Assembly: GCF_046600735.1 (NCBI RefSeq)
Contig: NZ_JBJMAW010000009.1
Coordinates: 1-64,000, forward strand
Length of the DNA: 64,000 nt
Source: Novilysobacter_A longmucuonensis
GTDB lineage: Bacteria > Pseudomonadota > Gammaproteobacteria > Xanthomonadales > Xanthomonadaceae
Direction of reading: 5' to 3'
Position numbers and translations under genes: made by a program. The notes beneath the pieces are model-generated. The model had not been told where the DNA came from and did no database searches. It saw only the letters and a list, made by a program, of their open reading frames with translations. Shown one piece after another: positions 63,802 to 64,000 of the stretch. Positions within the stretch are counted from its first letter, which is position 1, and every line of letters starts with the position of its first letter.

Positions 63802-63859
63802 GCTCTTCCGGCCGCGCATCGCAGCCGCGGCTGGCGCGACGACTGCGAAGGGCGGAGCG

Positions 63860-63897
63860 AATCTCCCCCAATCCCTCTTTTCCAAAGAGGGGAGCCA
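63860..63897. repeat. Variant of the CCCC-TTT-AAA-GGGG hairpin family
   Basis: AATCTCCCCCAATCCCTCTTT then TCC and AAAGAGGGGAG: a hairpin CCCTCTTT/AAAGAGGG led by AATCTCCCCC as at 21447-21459. Divergent member of the family at 5942, 21397 and 24667. Confidence 0.65.
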
Positions 63898-63974
63898 GGC
63901 GGTGGCCGCAGAAGATCGAGCGCAACGAAATCCATCGACAAGGGCCGAGGATTCTCTGTTCGCGCCGTCTCGCT

Positions 63975-63980
63975 TAAAGT
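63975..63980 (+). promoter_or_regulatory. -10 box TAAAGT of the next gene (leaderless)
   Basis: TAAAGT, 6 bases, ATG at 63987, the same geometry as tdk, uvrD and polA. Confidence 0.35.
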
Positions 63981-63986
63981 CGGCGC

Positions 63987-64000
63987 ATGTCCGACGCTGT
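63987..64000 (+). CDS. First codons of a gene cut by the window end
   Basis: ATG TCC GAC GCT GT (MSDA...) follows a -10-like hexamer at the leaderless spacing. Only 14 bases are visible, so no product can be named. Confidence 0.35.

Overview
The window looks like a chromosomal segment of a high-GC gammaproteobacterium of the Xanthomonadaceae/Lysobacteraceae (Xanthomonas, Stenotrophomonas, Lysobacter, Luteimonas type). The clues are a xanthomonad-like gene repertoire (DPP IV, olefin/beta-lactone genes, TPR serine/threonine kinase next to an ECF sigma factor), abundant GTAG-headed REP palindromes like the SMAG elements of Stenotrophomonas, an sX13-like small RNA behind polA, and many -10 boxes only 6-10 bases from the ATG, as expected of leaderless transcripts. 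No rRNA, tRNA, insertion sequence, prophage or CRISPR array was seen.

Layout. 1-7.1 kb: tatA-tatB (tatC would lie outside), a SYLF/Ysc84 protein, hemH, an alpha/beta hydrolase, a YgjP-type metallopeptidase, rdgC, ttcA and a YdcH-like protein, with REP pairs in several gaps. 7.2-15.3 kb: plsB, an unrecognised lipoprotein, an e(P4)-type acid phosphatase lipoprotein, rep helicase and tdk. 15.3-20 kb: Ser/Thr kinase with TPRs and its ECF sigma factor, then mutM. 20-26 kb: desaturase, EF-hand protein, DUF421 protein, acs and a patatin-like lipoprotein. 26-30 kb: rpmB-rpmG, parA-parB and rsmG. 29.7-32.3 kb: phosphopantetheinyl transferase divergent from an acyl-activating ligase, then a GlsB-like membrane protein. 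32.4-37.6 kb: xthA, ltaE, DPP IV, YqhA. 37.7-48.8 kb: two GGDEF/EAL proteins flanking uvrD, a GNAT enzyme, a DUF2782 protein and an ATP-grasp enzyme. 48.9-56.5 kb: polA with a C-rich sRNA behind it, hemF, and a Fur-controlled TonB receptor, PepSY and small membrane protein module. 56.7-60.6 kb: oleB, oleC and oleD (oleA is not in the window). 60.7-63.8 kb: ubiJ-ubiB-truC, then the first codons of another gene.

How the genes work together. Three themes recur. Haem and iron: hemH, hemF and the iron receptor module. Membrane lipids: plsB, desaturase, acs, patatin, ole genes, and the PPTase/ligase pair. DNA maintenance: rdgC, rep, mutM, xthA, uvrD, polA and parAB. Regulation by c-di-GMP (two dual-domain proteins, one behind a CRP/Clp-like operator) and by Ser/Thr phosphorylation (ECF-kinase pair) is visible.

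Most notable are the repeats. They form one modular family with a fixed GTAG head and interchangeable palindromic cores. They repeatedly donate functional signals to neighbours: stop codons for ltaE, oleB, oleC, oleD and truC, and -10 hexamers next to ygjP and ubiJ. A second repeat family (CCCCTTTGAAAAAGGGG) supplies the stop of ttcA and overlaps the start of the EF-hand gene.
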